From NCBI GenBank assembly GCA_030549175.1, contig JAUKUA010000007.1, positions 2,666,001-2,730,000 of the forward strand: DNA of 64,000 nt. Reading direction: 5' to 3'. Position numbers and translations under genes: made by a program. A model generated the notes under the pieces. That model did no database searches. It was given only the letters and a program-made list of their open reading frames with translations, and was not told the origin of the DNA. This stretch comes from Lasiosphaeris hirsuta (Eukaryota > Ascomycota > Sordariomycetes > Sordariales > Lasiosphaeriaceae). Positions 11,393 through 22,088 of this stretch are shown here, one piece after another. Position 1 is the stretch's first letter, and each line of letters starts with the position of its first letter.

Positions 11393-13720
11393 ATGTCGAG
11401 TGAGTCGTCTTCGAACCGGCGAGAGCTCCGGCCGCGCCAAGCTGCCGAATCCCGGGCAGCTCCGGCGGGTGTGACAACACCCCGCGCCGCACCGACCCGG
11501 GTCACCAGAAGCTCCGCTGGCACCCAGGCCAATCCCAGGGGTGCGATTTCCGCACCGCCACCTCAGCCTCGTATCTCGACACGAAGCAGCACAAGAGCAA
11601 ACCGGTCGCACAGCAATAAGCGCGCTGTGTCGCCCACCCCTCTTAGTGTCGGCACCCGCCAGTCAAAGCGGAGCCGGCCGCAGTCTGGCTTTTACGACGA
11701 GGACAGCGACAGCGACCTCGGGCTCGATCTCGATCTCGATCTCGATCTCGACAATGCTTCTTCTGCTTCCCCACAAAGTCCTGTTGCGGACCCACAGCCA
11801 ACCACTCCCCGTCGCAGCACTCCTCGCACCCCAAGATCGGCTGCCAAAACGGCCAAAAAGCGGCCTGCACGCTCTCACCAGTTCACGCCGCTAAAATCCC
11901 AAACAGCTACGGAGGAGGCCCCGGCTGAGCCCGCCATCATTCCCGACTGGTTGAGTCTTCCCTATTTTGTTTTGGTCCAGATCTTTCAATACGCATCGGC
12001 ACCACTCAACGACCAGGACTCGGTCAGCTGGCTCCTCGCGACAAGTCGTGTCTGCCGTACCTTCTTGGAGCCAGCTTTGACGGCGCTCTACCAATGCCCG
12101 CCGCTCCTCACCAGGCCAATGGCGCACAACCTAGTGACGCTCCTTGCTAGAGATCCCTCCACCACCAAGTTCAATTACAGGGTAAAGGTGGAGAAACTCC
12201 GAATTGATGTCGAAGAGATTGCTGCCAAGGCCTTTCGGGGCCAGCAACTCGATCTCAAGACGCTGATCACCAGCCTCCCTCGGCTCAAAGTGCTTGACTT
12301 TTCCCATCCACTGGACCTGCCTCCATATCGCCGCCTAGATGACAATTTGCGGTGGCACTACCCTGATGCCCTCTTTGAGGCGCTCAACGGCACCCCGCCG
12401 TCGGGTGGTGCAGTTGATGGGATCCCGCCCACTAAACTCACTGGCTGGCGATGGAACCGCAGAATGATGGAGCCTGATATGGATCTCGCCCAAATTCGAT
12501 CGCTTCACCTGAAGCCAGCCTTCGCGAGCTTGAAGAAGCTGTGTTTCATTAATTACCAAGTTCCATCGCTGAAAGCCCGGCGACCAGAGGACGCCGAGGA
12601 GGCTCTTGCCCAGGATCGCGCCTTCGTCCAGAGCTTCGCAGATGCCATCTCTGCACTACCCGATTTGGAGTATCTCTCGATTGAATCGTCGACCGTCGTT
12701 AATGAGGACCTCCTCGCATGTCTTCCCGAGAGTATCAAGACCCTGGAGCTGCTCAATTGCTGGGAAGTCTTTAGCGAAGAATTTGCGAGCTATCTCCTCT
12801 CTCGAGGGCACAAGCTTGAGCATCTCAGTCTCCACCACAACCAGTCCTTGAACTTGGGCTTCCTCTCGGTCCTTGGCACTGCTTGCCCAAACCTGCAGAC
12901 ACTATCCGTGGATTTGAAAAACTTCAACCATCACGAATTCTACCATGATTCGGATCCTAATTATGAAGATGTCCTCACCGTAGACCAAATTCCAAAGTGG
13001 CCCGAGAGCCTTGAAATCATCGAAATGCGAAACATGCGAAAGTGGACCGCCGAAGCGGCTGAGGTGTTCTTCCAGTCCCTGGTTGACAGCGCGCCCAGGC
13101 TCCCTAAGCTGCGCCACCTCGCCCTCAAGGCGATGCTGGACATCCCTTTCCGCCAGCGCTCGGCCATCCGCGACAAGTGGGCGGCGAAGCTGAAGCGCGT
13201 GTTCCTCCGTAAGCAGGTGGATCCCCGCCCATTCTTCACACTGCGGCCGAAGCCAAATCGTGATGAGGAAAAGGCCAAGAAAGCGGCAGCCAAGACTCGC
13301 GCAGCCGCTAAGCTGTCCGGCACCGCGAATTCTGCTTCGCGGCGGAGCAACCGGCTCGCAGAGCAGTTTTCGAACCCCTCGTCTCGCTCCAGTAGTGTCG
13401 GGCGGGACTTGAGACAAGCCCGCGCGAAACCGTCGTATGTAGAGCCGGATACCGATGTGGAGGTTTCAGAGGCCGATGAGGAAAGCGCGGATGAGAGTAG
13501 ACCGTCATCGGCACCGACGCCGGCTTCACAGGACACCCAGGCCGAATCGGATTTCTTCCGCCATGGTATGTGCGAATCGGTCGATATTCAGCTGGACAAC
13601 CAGAAGCCGAGAGAGCGGACGTGGCAGATGGAGGATTTTATGGATGAGAATGCGTCAGATGACCTCTCGGATGAAGACTGGTCTGGGGATCGTGAGGATG
13701 TGGCTGGTTATGCTTGGTAA
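11393..13720 (+). CDS. F-box / leucine-rich-repeat protein
   Basis: A single exon of 775 aa. Residues 1-180 are disordered, Ser/Pro/Arg-rich, with a run of Leu-Asp repeats near residue 115. An F-box-like segment starts near residue 182: IPDWLSLPYFVLVQIFQYA, then SWLLATSRVCRTFLEPALTALYQ. It is followed by a stretch with regularly spaced leucines (about 270-600), for example LEYLSIESSTVVNEDLLACLPESIKTLELLNCWEVF and LEHLSLHHNQSL, consistent with RNI-like leucine-rich repeats. The C-terminus is basic (KKAAAKTRAAAK) and then strongly acidic. Such proteins are substrate receptors of SCF ubiquitin ligases; the substrate cannot be inferred. There is no Walker or other catalytic motif. Confidence 0.85.
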   Translation: MSSESSSNRRELRPRQAAESRAAPAGVTTPRAAPTRVTRSSAGTQANPRGAISAPPPQPRISTRSSTRANRSHSNKRAVSPTPLSVGTRQSKRSRPQSGFYDEDSDSDLGLDLDLDLDLDNASSASPQSPVADPQPTTPRRSTPRTPRSAAKTAKKRPARSHQFTPLKSQTATEEAPAEPAIIPDWLSLPYFVLVQIFQYASAPLNDQDSVSWLLATSRVCRTFLEPALTALYQCPPLLTRPMAHNLVTLLARDPSTTKFNYRVKVEKLRIDVEEIAAKAFRGQQLDLKTLITSLPRLKVLDFSHPLDLPPYRRLDDNLRWHYPDALFEALNGTPPSGGAVDGIPPTKLTGWRWNRRMMEPDMDLAQIRSLHLKPAFASLKKLCFINYQVPSLKARRPEDAEEALAQDRAFVQSFADAISALPDLEYLSIESSTVVNEDLLACLPESIKTLELLNCWEVFSEEFASYLLSRGHKLEHLSLHHNQSLNLGFLSVLGTACPNLQTLSVDLKNFNHHEFYHDSDPNYEDVLTVDQIPKWPESLEIIEMRNMRKWTAEAAEVFFQSLVDSAPRLPKLRHLALKAMLDIPFRQRSAIRDKWAAKLKRVFLRKQVDPRPFFTLRPKPNRDEEKAKKAAAKTRAAAKLSGTANSASRRSNRLAEQFSNPSSRSSSVGRDLRQARAKPSYVEPDTDVEVSEADEESADESRPSSAPTPASQDTQAESDFFRHGMCESVDIQLDNQKPRERTWQMEDFMDENASDDLSDEDWSGDREDVAGYAW
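11723..11752 (+). repeat. (CTCGAT)5 coding hexamer repeat
   Basis: Four exact CTCGAT units and one CTCGAC unit encode Leu-Asp dipeptides in the disordered N-terminus of the F-box protein. Length polymorphism would stay in frame. Confidence 0.9.
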
Positions 13721-15318
13721 ATTTTTAGAGGGAATGGAAATATGTTTAGATGGGGGCGTGTGGCGCTTTCAGGTTTTGCTCCGGGCTTTTCGCGTCTTCT
13801 CGACGCGGCCAGACCTTGTCTAGGTAGGGGGCGGCAGATTGGGGAGTTTGGGCGGCAAGGATATTTTTGCCTCTTTTGCCTCTTTATCAAATAGGCTAGC
13901 TATGGGACTAGTTAGTGGGATTACGAGTTGGGTTGGTTGGTGTGATGAACTTATTCCCAACTGTTGGCATGCATGTAACGTATTCATGAGTTGGGGCGGG
14001 ATGGTATTTGGTCTCGGCTGGCTAGCTGCTTGTTCAGAGAAAGGTTCGAGATGAAGGGGGAAAGGTATATCGTTGGGTCATCCCACTGGGGCTGAGGGTC
14101 TGAGCCGAGTCTGAGGGATCAAGGATGATGTCGGCCACGGCTCCGGGTCAGAGCGGCCACCCCGGGCTGGGTACTTTACCTTCTTCATCCCTCGGACGCA
14201 CTTGGTTCTCTGTACAGAACCCTATATAAACCCCGCGTCACGTATTGAGAGCTGTGGAAAAAAATTAAAAATTTTGATTCCGTGCCTATCTGTGACTTGG
14301 CTCATCGTACGTGGCTTGTAGGATGCTGGGGCGGTGAGGTGAAGGCGCGGAGGTGATCACAGTGCGGATATCCCCTTGAGCGAGAGGTTTTCCCGGCGCC
14401 ATTTGTTTCAATGGTAGAATAGCATTTCAGAGAGATGGTTGGTAGTCAAGGCCGGTGGGAGGGGATGTGTTTTCGTGGAGTGTGACGTGTCACAATCTTG
14501 ACTTGGTGTTCCTGCTGTTCCGACACCAAGGAAAAGCGGGGTGGAGAGGGGCCGATCGGTGCCGAGTTGTCCCCGCTGCTACTAGTGTCCAGTGTTGTTT
14601 GTCCTGTTTTCCTTTGGCGAGTTGAGAGATGACTGTTGCTGCGCTGAGATGATGGTATGATGGCGCGCCCGGATTGTTCTCCTTGAGGTTTCTAGGAAGC
14701 TGGTGGGAACTCAAAGGCCTGGAGCCTCTGAGGTTTAGTGCTGTGGCGGGTTGCCTAGTACATACCTGCCTACATCCAATGTACTTCCATGACCCTAACC
14801 TTAGGTCGCTCTGAGCCTGGTTACTCCGTAAATTTCCAACCAGTTTAAGTGAGGGTTTCGCCTTCGATCATTGCGTTTGCCATGAGTGGCCCGATTCTTG
14901 GACCCGACAGACGGCTGAGCGTGGCCCGGGGCCGGCGGAAGGGGTGAAAGCCGAAGCTGGAAAGGTCAACGCTTCTCGTACGAATTGCATCGGCACTGGC
15001 CCTTGTAAAATTTCACGTTCCCTGAGGCGTGTGACTAGACTTTATCCTTCGGCGGTGTTGACACTAAGGTATCTTTTTAGAAAGTGCAGCTTGTCGAAAC
15101 ACGATAGTATTGGTTGCGACCGACTTGGGATGTTGTCTCACGATTTCACCGCGCATCCCGGATCTGTGCCGCATTTAAAGGGGCTTTTGACTCACACTGC
15201 CTCGTGGGTGCTCAACTTCAATAGGATGAAGAGATGTATTTATTGCCTGCCCCCAAACTCCCCAACCACGTTCATGACTCAAATCGGTATTGTGACACGG
15301 TGAGTTGACGTATTGTTC

Positions 15319-15332
15319 AGCGCCATGGCGCT
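15319..15332. other. 14-bp perfect palindrome followed by TATATA
   Basis: AGCGCCATGGCGCT is self-complementary over 14 bp and is followed at once by TATATAT and a second GCGCTA/TAGCGC inverted pair. Possible hairpin or dimeric protein site; function unknown. Confidence 0.5.
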
Positions 15333-17224
15333 ATATATGCTGTAGCGCCCACCCTTCCCCAATGTCGACATTAGACCCTAATTAGTAGGCATCTATCTAC
15401 CTTAAGGTAGTAACAAGACTCGGCAATAAGTCTATCTTGTTGCCACCAAAGGACCCTTGGGCTTTACACGGCTTCAGAGCCATGATCTAAATCTTAGGCA
15501 AGGCTAGGGGTTGAGCCTTTATGAACGTAGCGGTTTTGAAACGTGAGGTACTTGTATCTCCCTCCTAGTTGAGTGCCTCGATTGACATTTCATACCTTAT
15601 CTATTGTCTGCAGGATATCGAATCTGCAAGAAACAACCCTAATTCATAATAACACCAAAGATAACACGAGCCAGAGACGGGTAGCCTCCACTATCAGAAT
15701 CCGACATCATATCTGGTACGAGTAGACGACGAATGCTTAGGGTGGTCAAATCGATTAGTTAGTTTCTGACTTGCTTCATGAACTATACTACCTTTTGGTT
15801 ACATGTCTGGCGAGCCTGGTGCGGGTTTGTCTTGAAGTTGAAATGACGGTATCGTTGTGGTGCTGGCGGCTTTGAAATCGAGACCCGAAAGTCGATGTTC
15901 AAGTTTGAATATCGATTATCAAAGGGCGCGGGGACTGGCTGGCTGGGGTTTCAAGTCACAGACCTCCGTCAGGACCCGCCACTGAGCATCTTTTCTAAAA
16001 TCATGTCAATCTGTAGGCATCCGCCTCCTACACTTGCAGACAGTCGGCATTATGAATTCCTGGCATGCGGACCGCTCCGCGTTGTGAGGAGATGGGTTGT
16101 GTTGCTCGTGTTCAAGTTGTTTTGCGAGCTTGAGAGGAGTACTACGCAAGTGCCCCGAAGCTTAGGCTAAGGCAGAAGCCCCTGCCTGCGCAGTGCTGTC
16201 AACGACACACAGCACCACGGTGGCAAACTGGTATGAGGAAATGTAATGCACGATTCTACGCTTCGATAGAGGCAAACACAGCCAGATGTCTCTATTTGTC
16301 TAGTCTTGCGCAGCGATCTACGTGGGTGTTCGGAAATGGACTCTTGGCACTGACCCAGGTTCAGACAAGGGCGCATCAACCAGCCGTCGTCACCACAATA
16401 ATCATGATGATTTCTTTCAATCTAGCAGGTATCCTGATATTGCCAAAGACCAGAAGGGCCTTGATTTTGGCGATTCCATTGACTCTCCGCGTAGTTCTCG
16501 CGATTGCTGGAGTGTGCAGAGTGTTTCTCTGACGGGTTCTGCTGGGTACTCGCCTTCAGTCTCAGCCTTGCAAAGCCCCGGAGACGCCGAGTGTTGCTCT
16601 GCTAGTCGCCGCTTTTCAAGCCACTCAAATGGACGCAAATGCAGCTGTATATAGATGAAATGATTTTCATGCCTATTGGAAATAGTATTCCTCGGTGTTT
16701 TGCATGTTTCAGGTGGTATTTCCGGCAGCTGGCAGAGCGCCAGGTCGCCCTAGTTCTGGCCTCGACCCAGTGATGCCAGTCCCATTCCAAGGCTGGTTGC
16801 AACAGAGGTGAGATTGGACATATGGTCTGGTTTTGAAATAGGCCGCAGGGAAAATCATTCTTATTCTCCTGTCCTTGATGCCGCCGGTCCACACCACGAG
16901 GTCATTGGGACCGTGTCCGGGGAACCCTTGGTGGCTCGAGACGGATAAGGCCGCGACACAGCAGCTTATTAGTGGGGGCAAAAGCCATCCCTTCCTATCG
17001 GTTTGAAATGACGGGACATGACCATGCCCCTGGACAATAACACCACGCTCCATTCCCACCTAAACAGAAGCCAGCCTTCGGTGAGGATTACTCCCGTTTC
17101 CGCCTTGCCAGTCTCCTCAACAATCGTCGTCCAGCACCGCTGCATCGTCTGCCTGGCCCCCTTTTAACCCTTTGACCCTTTTTTCAGCGCTGGAGAACAG
17201 TAGTCGACCCCGCCCCCCCCTTCA

Positions 17225-17242
17225 CCCCCCCCCCCCCCCCCC
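17225..17242 (+). repeat. C18 homopolymer
   Basis: Eighteen C residues within a longer C-rich tract upstream of SUZ12; length is prone to sequencing error. Confidence 0.85.
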
Positions 17243-17736
17243 AATTCGCCGTCGCCTCTGCTCTTGGCCAAAGAGACCCGACTTTCCCCATTTTAAATCA
17301 TCCATCTCGAAACCCGAAAATTTCGCCGGCGCTCCCCCCAGCCTCGACCCCTCGACCCCTCAACCCCTCCGCCTTAGCCGGGTGTAATTGGACCAGCTCG
17401 CTAGGCGAATACCACGTCTGCCAATACATTTTAGGACCCCTATTTCGTACCCGGCTACCGCGACTGGGCCGCTAGCCTTTTCAAGGCCCAGGGCACGGTG
17501 CGCAGGCCCCACGCCTGTGGCTTGAGTGCGAACGGGGATCGCGATAGAAACTCGTTCTCGTCGCCATTCGGTTACGGTACGCGTCTTTTCCTCTTCTTCC
17601 GCGCTCCCGCCTTGTACCCCCTATGTTGATGCATCTCGGCACCTCCATCGTGCCCGCGGTGTGCCTCCTGTCTGCCCTCCTTTGGTTGTCGCTTGTCGCT
17701 TGTCGCCTGTCGCTGCACCGCTGCACCGCGCCTGCG

Positions 17737-17753
17737 CTCTCTCTCTCTCTCTC
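17737..17753 (+). repeat. (CT)8 microsatellite
   Basis: Dinucleotide run in the pyrimidine-rich leader region of SUZ12. Confidence 0.9.
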
Positions 17754-18021
17754 AAAAAGACTTGCGAGCACGCCCGGGCCCCCAAGGCCCACAGGCCCAG
17801 CAGTTTTCTTGGTCGCGTCTACCGAGTACCGTGTTTCCCTGCTGTCTCTGTCTGTCGCTGCTCCAGCGCTCCTTATATACATTGGGATTGGATTACCTTA
17901 CCTATACCTTATAATTGCACGTGTCCTAATAGTCGGGCGCCACAAGTCTAATTTGGAGCACCATGAGAGCAGCCTGTTCGTAGGTAAGCTTTCCTTGTTG
18001 TCACGTTTCACTCTCTCCATT

Positions 18022-18045
18022 GCACCTGCACCTGCACCTGCACCT
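18022..18045 (+). repeat. (GCACCT)4 tandem repeat
   Basis: Four exact hexamers upstream of the SUZ12 ATG, probably in the 5' UTR or promoter. Confidence 0.9.
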
Positions 18046-18444
18046 ATTCATCAATCAGTCATCGTCCCTGCCGCCGTCACCCTGGAGCACAAACTCTTCC
18101 ACAGCCTCGCACTATACAGTCTTGTATCCAGTCCATGACCTCAACCTGGCATACGCCATAATCATCCCCCCATCACCATCTCACCACCCTCCCGCGCCTC
18201 GGCCACTGGGCACCGCGCCTCCATCTCTCCTCTCACTTCCCACCTCTCCCCTTCCGCCGCGGCCGACGCTGGCCTCACCATCCTCTGATGTGCAGGTGCC
18301 ACCGTGTGCACCATTCTCATTCTCATTCTTCAAACGCAGGTCTTATTAGCCCATGAACACATCGCTTCCAGCGCCACTCAAAGGCAAAGAAACCAGGACT
18401 GCCTTTCTTGTTATCTTTCCCAGCTCTGATGAGACTCTCCAGCC

Positions 18445-20798
18445 ATGACGGCTACAAATCGACGGAACCGCAGCCTTCCCTACCTGCATCGGAATTGGAT
18501 CAAGGCCACCAACCACTGGGACGCCAAGATGGGAAACAAGGTCTCTGCACCATCCCGCGACTCTGGTGACAAGTCCTTCGATCACGATGACCAGTTCCAG
18601 CGCGCTGCTAAGCGCCGCCGTCTCGACAACGACTATGACGGCTTTCCTCTGCATGAGGGCCACGCAAAGGCCAAGCGTGCCCTCCGCATCGAGGTTCTCA
18701 AGATCTGCCACAAGGACTCGCCCCGACTGAAGAGCGGCATCATGAATGGCGTTGTGGCCCCCAACGTCAAGGACATTGCCCATGTCAGGGCCAGGTGCAA
18801 ACTCACAATCTGCAGCCGCCAGGGCGGTGAGCAGGTTGTTTTACACGTTGACAGCCAAGTTTGCGACCTCAAGATCTTTAAGAATCCCGCTGCCTCTTCT
18901 GCCATGGCCCGCTTTGCCTCGCTTGCCCCGTTCCATATCCCTGAGGACAAGATATATCTCGAGCGGGACGACGACGCTGTCTTTGGCCTGGCCAAGAGCT
19001 ACACGGTAAACATTGAACTGGAGTCTGCCGGTGATCCCAACTGGCCGCCCGCCGGTCTCGTCTCCGTGAATGACGAAGACACTTTCTACAACCGCGGCCT
19101 CCCATTCCGGCAATGGGCTCTCACAGCTAGTATAGCCGACATATTCCACAGCCGGAACCGCAAGGAAATTCGACTAAAGGTCAAGAAGCACCCTCAGCAA
19201 GATATACTCACAAATTTCATCATGGACATTGATGTCCGCTGGCTGACGCCCATCTCGAGTCAGCTCGTGATGAGAGCGCAAGAAAAAGACATACTGCCCT
19301 CTATAACCGTCTTTGATCCCAATGAGCCCATCCAGGCTCTTGTTAGTAGCGATGCTAATGCGGTCAACGGCGTCGACGGCGCCAACGGCATCGTGAATGG
19401 GGTCAACGGTGCCAACGATGCCAACGGCATCAATGGGCATCACCAAGAACCTCCGGTGAACGGCGATGCAGATGGTATTGCCAGTGGACACACGAGCAGC
19501 ATGTCTCTGGATCAGCCCGAAGATCTAGCAGAGGGCGAGTTGACGCCAAGCCGATCTCGGCGGACGAGAGCAGAGATCAACTACAATGTGAAGCAGATGT
19601 GGAACACTGCTGTCGGGAAGGAGACTAAAAAACGGCGCCGGCATGACGAAGAAAACGGCCAGGTAGACGAGCATACCATCACATATCTTCTCCCACCCGA
19701 ACAAGTTCAAACGGAGCGGTATGGGTGCCTAATTTGCGGCGCTGAGAACGACAGACTCAGCCAGCTGCGTGCCCACTATCTAAGCCACCCGCAGTATGAC
19801 TTTCGCTTCGAGGTCCGGCCAAAGGGAGGCTGCTGCGTGTCGGTCACACATAGTGCGCAAAATGACGGCGCTCCTTTGCGTCCCAAGATATACCAGCTTG
19901 GCCTGCCGGTTAAGCCGCTGGACCTAGACAAATATGTCGAGGGGGACGAGTCGTGGATCACGTCTCGTCTCGGTCCCGAGGACGGACGTGAGGTTGAGGG
20001 GAACTTCCCCCCAGCGAAAGCGGCACCCGTAAGTTTATATAAAAAAAACCTGCTTTGCTTTTATTTCTACCTACCTTTCATTAACAAACAGCGGTTTCAG
20101 AAGCTCGCGCCGAAGCGAATGAGAAAGAAGGTTTTCGTGCCCAATATCAAACAGCCCCTTTTTGACCCGCTCAGCAAGGTACAGCTGATACCGGGCGCCG
20201 AGGTCCGCCAATATCCTGTTGAAGATGCCTGGTTGCTCCGGAAGCACCGGGACAACCTCCAAGACTTCCTGGACGTTGAACCTGGCGAGAAGGAGTACAT
20301 GCAGGAGTGGGATGCATATGTCCTTAAGAAACACATATCATCCGACCACTTTTTGCCGCGGGCCTTTTTGGGCTTTGTGAAGCAGAAGGCATCATGGATT
20401 GTGGCAACGCGAAGCCGGTCAGAGGAGTTCAGCAAGCACGTATCGATGCTGCTAGCTCGACGGGCTATCAATGAGGCCGCCATCATCGAGGCGACGCAGA
20501 GAATCAACGATGCGAGAGTTGACAAGGAGGGTACCAAGGAGGTGGTGGCGCCAACGCCGGCCAGGCCCAAGAGTGCGGCAGACTGCACTGCCTGCGGGAA
20601 ACCGGTGCCGGTCCCGGCCATGTTGGTTTGCGCCAACAAGGTATGTCAGCACCTTCTTCTTGATATCAAAACTCGGACACAGCACTAACAGTTAGCTGAT
20701 AGCAATGCAAGAGTCGGCTTTATCATGACACATGCGTGGAGAACATGGAGGTGGCGGTCCAAACGGAGACGAACTGGCTTTGCGGAAAGTGTTTGTAG
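18445..20798 (+). CDS. Polycomb PRC2 subunit SUZ12 with C-terminal PHD-type finger
   Basis: Three exons (18445-20028, 20092-20640, 20703-20798) give 742 aa. A C2H2 finger lies near residues 427-448 (CLICGAENDRLSQLRAHYLSH). The VEFS box follows at about 565-660 (AWLLRKHRDNLQDFLDV, EWDAYVLKKH, LPRAFLGFVKQKASWIV); in the family it contacts and activates the H3K27 methyltransferase. The last 50 residues have C-x2-C-x11-C-x4-C-x5-H-x2-C-x15-C-x2-C spacing, a PHD pattern, split by intron 2 just before its fourth Cys. A Gly/Asn-rich low-complexity insert sits near residue 300-335. Intron 1 (63 bp) is a multiple of three without a stop in frame; I removed it because of its GTAAGT/CAG borders and T-rich content. 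The gene implies that this fungus has PRC2. Confidence 0.9.
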
Positions 20799-22088
20799 GC
20801 TTTTGCTCGGCTGAAGGGGGGAGGAGGCATTCTCAACTTGACCCTCGCTACATGAAGAGGCTTACAGTACGGGGGGGTACGGTACGATGGGATTGTTGAA
20901 GTAGATACTCAACACGCCCAACTCACTTGGACCCGCACACTGAGCGCCAGCCGGGCGGTGCTGTGTAAGCGGAAGGCTACCTTAGGTAGTTTGTTATTTG
21001 TCTGTATTGTATTGTAGTGTAGTGTACATGATGTAATGGAGAGATTCGAGAAGACGTGATCAGTGCGCTGTGGCTACCTGATGCATGGTGATGAAGGTGA
21101 AGCCGAGAGTCTTGTATAGCTGTTTTCAACTCGACTCGGGGCTGTGTATGTTACCGATATATACACGCACGAATACGGGCCGCGGACTATCAAATAATCA
21201 AACTTTGCGTCCAGCTGTACTAAAGACAGTCAAATCATACTAGTTTCAGGTTATCGGGACCTATAGCGACACTTGATATGCCGCCCGGCAAAGGCCTGGG
21301 GATCAAGGGGGCCCCGCGCACGCTCATCAGGGACAACAGGACCCGACACTCATTCCGATGTCTTGAACCAGAGCTGGCCGAGTGACGGCGGATCTAACTG
21401 ACAAGGACTCAGCGCCAAGAGCGTTCGTAGGGACAGGAAATAATATAGGGCGACGGGAGGTGGGTCAAGTGTTGATGTCTGGCACTCTCCGGCGTTTTGA
21501 GCCGCGTTCGACTCAAGATGCTGACTGATACTAGAGTGGGAAAAATGCTGCGATTCAAGATAAATCGAGAAAAATCGTTGAGAACAATCAGTGCCTCATC
21601 TTCTTTCCGGTATTACCCCTCCTGTAGATGATATTCTGTGGATCTCAGGGGTTAATAGCATTCATTATTGTAAGACATAAGCAGAACTTAAGACTCATTC
21701 GGGATATGGAGGTGCGCTGCAAACGTCACGCTAAGAATGCCACGAGCGAGGCAGGATGTCGTTGGCCTCCTGGCTAGGTATGGAGGGACACGCAAGATAG
21801 ACTCCTCACACAGCGAATATAGCAACATGTTGAAACCTGGATCTAGTAATGATAATTAATAGGTTCAATCATCCAAAAAGGGAAATTCCTGTATATCGAA
21901 GAGCATTTTGATTTTGATACACACCAAATTTCTCACCAGCTTACACTTGCCGCCATTGCAAGAGCCCACGTTCCCCCCTTCCCACCCCATGAACCATAAA
22001 CGCCAGTCCAAGCCGCAGATGAATAGTATGCTCCCATCTCAGGAGACTTTGACTCGTCTCCTAGTCCCTCCCAGCCTCAAACTCTAGC
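20799..22088. other. Convergent intergenic region, SUZ12 / CUS1
   Basis: 1.3 kb between two converging 3' ends. No ORF of note, RNA gene or repeat was recognised; it presumably holds both 3' UTRs. Confidence 0.6.

Larger units (their letters stand above)
13721..18444. other. 4.7-kb gene-poor region upstream of SUZ12
   Basis: No coding gene is supported over 4.7 kb, the longest such stretch in the window. Short frames exist (for example 14944-15303 and 16233-16532) but show no domain, codon signature or plausible exon chain. The right part, about 17150-18340, is strongly pyrimidine-rich on the plus strand and looks like the promoter and leader of SUZ12. It includes C18, (CT)8 and (GCACCT)4 tracts. 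A possible 5' UTR intron donor (GTAAGC near 17983) is present. No tRNA, 5S rRNA or transposon signature was seen. Confidence 0.55.

Noticed and set aside
16233..16532. 99-codon hydrophobic frame in the gene-poor region
   Set aside because: Composition only; no family match I recognise, no upstream or downstream exons and no clear promoter.
17481..17951. Frames of 133 and 141 codons upstream of SUZ12
   Set aside because: They reflect pyrimidine-rich leader DNA and overlap each other on opposite strands.
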